Of a stretch of DNA of 63,715 nucleotides, positions 60,048 to 63,715 are shown one piece after another. A program made the position numbers and the translations under genes. The notes under the pieces are model-generated. The model did no database searches and was not told the DNA's origin. It saw only the letters and a list, made by a program, of their open reading frames with translations. Source of the stretch: Eubacterium sp. (GTDB lineage: Bacteria > Bacillota > Clostridia > Oscillospirales > Acutalibacteraceae); contig JACTVT010000006.1 in the NCBI GenBank assembly GCA_014465955.1, positions 1 through 63,715 of the forward strand, given 5' to 3'. The stretch's first letter is position 1. The number at the start of each line of letters is the position of its first letter.

Positions 60048-62807
60048 TTATTGATTGTTTTTCTGGGCTAATTTTTCTGGTGAGCCGCAGCATTTTTTGT
60101 ATTTCTTGCCGCTGCCGCACGGACACGGGTCATTAGGTCCTACCTTGTGACCTTTTCTGACGGGTGATGATTTAACGGAATCGTCTGTGCCTGCCGATGT
60201 TGCTGTAACCTTTGCAACTGCCTTACGCTCAACGTCTTCCTTTCTTCTCGGAACGAGAGTCAGAAGCATCATAACAGTGTTTTCACGGATTGTTGCCGTC
60301 ATTTCATCAAACATATCATAGGATTCCATACGGAATGCAACAACAGGGTCCTGCTGAGCGTATGAACGCAGGTGAATACCTTCTTTGAGGTTATCCATAG
60401 CGTCAATATGATCCATCCACAATGAGTCAACATTGCGCAGAAGAACCATTCTCTCAAACTCTGCATAGAGTTCTTCGCCGAGTGTTTCTTTCTTCTCTGC
60501 AAGCCTTTGTTTTCCTCTTTCGGTAAGTGTATTGATAATATCATCAACCGAAAGTGAGTCAAGATCTTCAAAGTCGCCTTCTTCAATAAGGGCGTGCCTG
60601 TATTTTTCGGTAAGTCCCTTAATGTTCCAGTCTGCCTTGCTTGCGCCTTCTGCGCAATATGTCTTAACATTTTCCGCAATGCTTGTTTCAAGCATATCCA
60701 TAATTTTATCGTCAAGGTCAACGCCGTCAAGCACCATATCTCTCTGCTTATAAATCAATTCACGCTGGCGGTTCATAACGTCGTCGTACTGAAGTGTATT
60801 CTTACGTATGCCGAAGTTTCTGCCCTCAACCTTTTTCTGTGAAGACTCAACAGTTTTGGAAATCATTTTGCTTTCGATAGGCATATTCTCGTCTTCTGCA
60901 AGTCTGCCCATCATCATCTTCATTCTGTCACCGCCGAACAGACGCATTAAATCGTCCTCGCAGGAGAGATAGAACTGTGATTTACCGGGATCACCCTGAC
61001 GTCCCGAACGGCCGCGCAACTGGTTGTCGATACGGCGTGAATCGTGACGTTCCGTGCCGAGAATGAACAGACCGCCGACTTCACGAACTCTGGCTGCCTC
61101 ATCTTTAATCTGCTCTTTATATTTAGCCTCAAGTTCCCTGAAGGTTTTGCGTGCCTCAAGAATTTCTTCGTCATCGGTTTCGGCAAAGCCCTTTGCCTCG
61201 GCAATCATTTCATCCGTAAACTGCATTCTCTTCATTTCGGCAGTTGCAAGGAATTCGGCATTACCGCCGAGCATAATATCAGTACCACGGCCTGCCATAT
61301 TTGTAGCAATTGTTACGGCGCCGAATTTACCTGCCTGCGCAATGATTTCAGCCTCTCGCTCGTGATTTTTTGCGTTGAGCACATTGTGCGGCACTTTTGC
61401 CTTTTTAAGAAGTTTTGAAAGAAGTTCTGATTTTTCAATGCTGATTGTACCTACAAGGATAGGCTGGCCTTTTTCGTAGCAAGCCTTAATCTGGTCAATT
61501 GCATTATAGAATTTAGCCTTTTCGGTCTGGAAAATAACATCGGGCAGATCCTCACGAAGAAGCGGCTTGTTTGTAGGAATTTCAACAACATCAAGACTGT
61601 AGATTTCGCTGAATTCAGGCGCTTCCGTTGATGCCGTACCTGTCATACCCGAAAGTTTTTCATAAAGTCTGAAGTAATTCTGGAAGGTGATTGTTGCAAG
61701 CGTTTTGCTTTCGTGCTCAACCTTAACGTTTTCCTTTGCCTCGATAGCCTGATGCAGACCGTCGTTATAACGTCTGCCAAGCATAATACGGCCTGTGAAT
61801 TCGTCAACAATAAGCACCTGACCATCTTTAACAACATAGTCAATATCACGGCGCATTACGCCAATTGCCTTGATTGCCTGATTGATGTGGTGAAGAAGCG
61901 TTGTGTTGTCCATATCCATAAGATTGTCAACACCGAAATATTCTTCAGCCTTTTTAACACCGCTCTGTGTAAGCGTGGCGGTCTTAGCCTTTTCGTCAAC
62001 AACAAAGTCGCCGTCGTAAACAGACTCAGTGTCTTCCTTTTCGTTCATCTGGGCAACCTTGTCCATTTTAAGCGTTTTTGCAAAGGCGTTTGCACGGTTA
62101 TACATATCTGTAGACTGCTCGCCGCGGCCGCTGATGATAAGAGGAGTTCTTGCCTCATCAATAAGAATTGAGTCAACCTCGTCGACAATGGCGAAAACGT
62201 GACCTCTCTGCACTTTCTGTGATTTGTACTGCACCATATTATCTCTCAGGTAGTCAAATCCCATTTCATTGTTTGTGCCGTAAGTAATGTCGCAGTTATA
62301 AGCCTGCTGCCTTTCATCATTATTCTTTTCGTGAATAATCAGACCTGCCGATAAACCGAGAAAACGATAAAGTTTGCCCATCCATTCGCAGTCACGCTTT
62401 GCAAGATAGTCGTTTACCGTTACGATGTGAACACCTCTGCCCGTAAGTCCGTTAAGGTAAGCGGGAAGCGTTGCCACAAGCGTTTTACCTTCACCTGTTT
62501 TCATTTCGGCAATTCTGCCCTGGTGAAGAATAATACCGCCGATAACCTGCACACGGAAGTGCTTCATACCAAGCACACGCCATGATGCCTCGCGGCATAC
62601 TGCAAATGCGTCGGGCAAAATATCATCAAGCGTTTCGCCGTCTGCCAGTCTGCCTTTAAGAATATCGGTTTGTGATGCGAGTTCTTTGTCACTCATCGGC
62701 TCGTATTTTGATTCAAGGTCCATAACCCTGTCAACGGTTTTTCTTATTCTTTTAAGTTCTTTTGTTGAATAATCGCCAAACAGAGCCGTCAATAATTTAT
62801 TTGCCAT
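60048..62807 (-). CDS. secA: Preprotein translocase ATPase SecA
   Basis: A 919-residue motor of Sec-dependent export. NBD1 has MKTGEGKTLVATLPAYLNG and IVDEVDSILIDEARTPLI; the preprotein-binding and IRA2 parts include TNMAGRGTDIMLGGNAE and QLRGRSGRQGDPGKSQF. The helical scaffold and wing follow, with a linker and the C-terminal zinc finger (PNDPCPCGSGKKYKKCCG). Length is in the upper range. It is a lone gene with a hairpin (GCAGATATTATCTGC, around 62844-62858) in its leader. Confidence 0.98.
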   Translation of the reverse strand: MANKLLTALFGDYSTKELKRIRKTVDRVMDLESKYEPMSDKELASQTDILKGRLADGETLDDILPDAFAVCREASWRVLGMKHFRVQVIGGIILHQGRIAEMKTGEGKTLVATLPAYLNGLTGRGVHIVTVNDYLAKRDCEWMGKLYRFLGLSAGLIIHEKNNDERQQAYNCDITYGTNNEMGFDYLRDNMVQYKSQKVQRGHVFAIVDEVDSILIDEARTPLIISGRGEQSTDMYNRANAFAKTLKMDKVAQMNEKEDTESVYDGDFVVDEKAKTATLTQSGVKKAEEYFGVDNLMDMDNTTLLHHINQAIKAIGVMRRDIDYVVKDGQVLIVDEFTGRIMLGRRYNDGLHQAIEAKENVKVEHESKTLATITFQNYFRLYEKLSGMTGTASTEAPEFSEIYSLDVVEIPTNKPLLREDLPDVIFQTEKAKFYNAIDQIKACYEKGQPILVGTISIEKSELLSKLLKKAKVPHNVLNAKNHEREAEIIAQAGKFGAVTIATNMAGRGTDIMLGGNAEFLATAEMKRMQFTDEMIAEAKGFAETDDEEILEARKTFRELEAKYKEQIKDEAARVREVGGLFILGTERHDSRRIDNQLRGRSGRQGDPGKSQFYLSCEDDLMRLFGGDRMKMMMGRLAEDENMPIESKMISKTVESSQKKVEGRNFGIRKNTLQYDDVMNRQRELIYKQRDMVLDGVDLDDKIMDMLETSIAENVKTYCAEGASKADWNIKGLTEKYRHALIEEGDFEDLDSLSVDDIINTLTERGKQRLAEKKETLGEELYAEFERMVLLRNVDSLWMDHIDAMDNLKEGIHLRSYAQQDPVVAFRMESYDMFDEMTATIRENTVMMLLTLVPRRKEDVERKAVAKVTATSAGTDDSVKSSPVRKGHKVGPNDPCPCGSGKKYKKCCGSPEKLAQKNNQ

Positions 62808-62879
62808 ATTTCACCTCAGAAATTATTTGTTTTATGTTTATGCGGGCAGATATTATCTGCAAGGGGGTTGATTTAATAT

Positions 62880-62960
62880 AACGGGCAGGCACAGAGACCT
62901 GCCCCTACAGTATTACTTTGAAAACTTTCGTATGGTGCGCTGTTCTTAACGCACTATTTA
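62880..62960. repeat. Dispersed intergenic repeat, copy near 62880
   Basis: ACGGGCAGGCACAGAGACC with TGCCCCTACAG, followed by CGTATGGTGCGCTGTTCTTAACGCAC: the same two modules as at 59862-60005. It fills the gap between the lipoprotein gene and secA. Confidence 0.6.
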
Positions 62961-62992
62961 TTAGTATAACATATATACCGTCTGTTTGCAAA

Positions 62993-63580
62993 TCAGAATA
63001 CAGATTTGATTGCAGTTATTGCACCGCCCGAAACTTCATCCTCTGCCTCGCCTGTAAAGCCGATTGTAAGGTGATCGCCTGCTTCCTTGATGTGCAGTGT
63101 AATATCAACGTAATCCTCTTTATCGGGTGATGCGCTGATTGCCGATGTAAGTTCACCTAATTTTTCGTCAAGCCAAGTTTCGTCCGAAAGTTTTGAAAGC
63201 AGTTCAAATGTTGAAAAGCCTTTAAGACCGTCGGCAAAATTCTGTGCAGCAGCTGCAAGATTTTTATTTTTAACTGAAACCACAACCGTTTTGCGGTCAA
63301 GGTCAACCTCCTTGATTTCGTAATCAAGATTTTTGAAGATTGCTTTGCCAAGGTCTATAAACTGCTGATGCTGCTCTGCATAGGCAATGATAATGCTGAG
63401 CGTTGATGAATCAACATATTTTTTTAAATCCTCAGTATCAAAATCCTTAAGCGCAGAAAATGCAGTATTTACCGTTTTTTTAACGTTGCCTTCGCTCATT
63501 TTTGCAGTCGGCTTTGAGCAGGCACAAAATGATAATGCAATCATAATAAATGCAAGTGAAATTGAAATGATTTTTTTCAT
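62993..63580 (-). CDS. Putative lipoprotein of unknown function
   Basis: A 195-residue exported protein starting at ATG 63580, behind AAGGAG (the longer frame to 63667 runs through the promoter). The signal peptide MKKIISISLAFIMIALSF leads to CACSK, a plausible but unusual lipobox. The mature part is an alpha-beta domain with a conserved-looking NVKKTVNTAFSALKDFDTEDLKKYVDSS, like small-lipoprotein domains of the DUF4878/DUF5105 kind. No function is assigned. Confidence 0.75.
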   Translation of the reverse strand: MKKIISISLAFIMIALSFCACSKPTAKMSEGNVKKTVNTAFSALKDFDTEDLKKYVDSSTLSIIIAYAEQHQQFIDLGKAIFKNLDYEIKEVDLDRKTVVVSVKNKNLAAAAQNFADGLKGFSTFELLSKLSDETWLDEKLGELTSAISASPDKEDYVDITLHIKEAGDHLTIGFTGEAEDEVSGGAITAIKSVF

Positions 63581-63600
63581 TGGGGTATTCTCCTTGTAAA

Positions 63601-63628
63601 TTGCAAAGGGTATAACATACCCCTGCAA
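63601..63628 (-). promoter_or_regulatory. Leader hairpin of the lipoprotein gene
   Basis: TTGCA and GGGTAT on one side pair with ATACCC and TGCAA on the other around AAC. It sits between the promoter and the ribosome binding site. Confidence 0.45.
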
Positions 63629-63643
63629 AAGTTTAACACACAT

Positions 63644-63672
63644 ATTATATATTTTATTTATGAACATTTCAA
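63644..63672 (-). promoter_or_regulatory. Promoter of the lipoprotein gene
   Basis: Minus strand TTGAAA (63672-63667), 17 bases, TATAAT (63649-63644), about 65 bases before ATG 63580. Confidence 0.75.
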
Positions 63673-63715
63673 TACCAATGTAAATATAAATATTTAAAAA
63701 TAAAATACAAAAATT

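Noticed and set aside
61044..61418. Frames of 103-152 residues opposite secA
   Set aside because: They are complementary to conserved SecA motifs, and their composition reflects that sequence.
1..63715. CRISPR arrays and tandem repeats
   Set aside because: No regularly spaced repeat of 20-40 bp with unique spacers was seen; the repeats present are dispersed or palindromic.

Overview
The window looks like a chromosomal segment of an AT-rich, anaerobic, probably gut-dwelling member of the Bacillota (class Clostridia, Oscillospiraceae/Ruminococcus-like). The reasons are the asp23 - fakA (yloV) - recG gene order, RNase Y, YmdB and YhaM homologues, a T-box leader on thrS, TTGACA-17-TATAAT promoters, strong AGGAGG ribosome binding sites and an AgrA/AgrC-type pair. 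No 16S sequence is present, so a finer placement is inference.

Layout. (1) 1-2272: a LytTR response regulator and an AgrC-like kinase whose 5' end carries a one-base frameshift in a T6 run. (2) about 2280-7020: a small mobilizable element with an HTH_36 protein, a possible oriT, an accessory protein, a MobP3-type relaxase, an excisionase-like HTH, one unknown ORF and a tyrosine recombinase. It has no transfer apparatus of its own. (3) 7094-18856, minus strand: one glycan-utilization operon under a near-perfect promoter with a 31-bp palindromic operator. It encodes a ROK regulator, a GPH transporter, a membrane-anchored phosphoesterase, GH36, a GH38-like DUF5054 protein, a six-hairpin glycosidase, a secreted GH18-like protein and a membrane protein. 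(4) about 18890-20793: remnants of a second element at tRNA-Gln(CUG), with a 44-bp duplicated attachment site and a crippled integrase. (5) 20983-40546: housekeeping genes (ymdB, a solute-binding lipoprotein, asp23, fakA, recG, an APH-MATE pair, a PASTA pseudokinase-like protein, yhaM, prmA, a hydrolase, thrS with T-box, rny, a Dabb protein). (6) 40750-59518: a large extracellular/capsular polysaccharide operon of the Wzx/Wzy type. (7) 59547-63715: a small membrane protein, secA and a lipoprotein.

How the genes work together. In the polysaccharide operon a Wzz-like protein and a tyrosine kinase control chain length. A polyprenyl-phosphate glycosylphosphotransferase starts the repeat unit, at least five glycosyltransferases extend it, and three acyltransferases may decorate it. 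Wzx and Wzy flip and polymerise it. The last two genes make a CMP-activated nonulosonic acid: a NeuB-type synthase without its antifreeze domain, and a fusion of a CMP-sugar synthetase with a HAD phosphatase. No UDP-GlcNAc 2-epimerase is present, so a phosphorylated (Kdn-9-P or Neu5Ac-9-P) route is an attractive inference. The minus-strand operon would let the cell trim an external glycan, import it and degrade it with alpha-glycosidases; its substrate cannot be read from the sequence.

Limits: everything here was read by eye from sequence and family knowledge. No database search, structure prediction or identity calculation was run; identity statements are rough visual comparisons.
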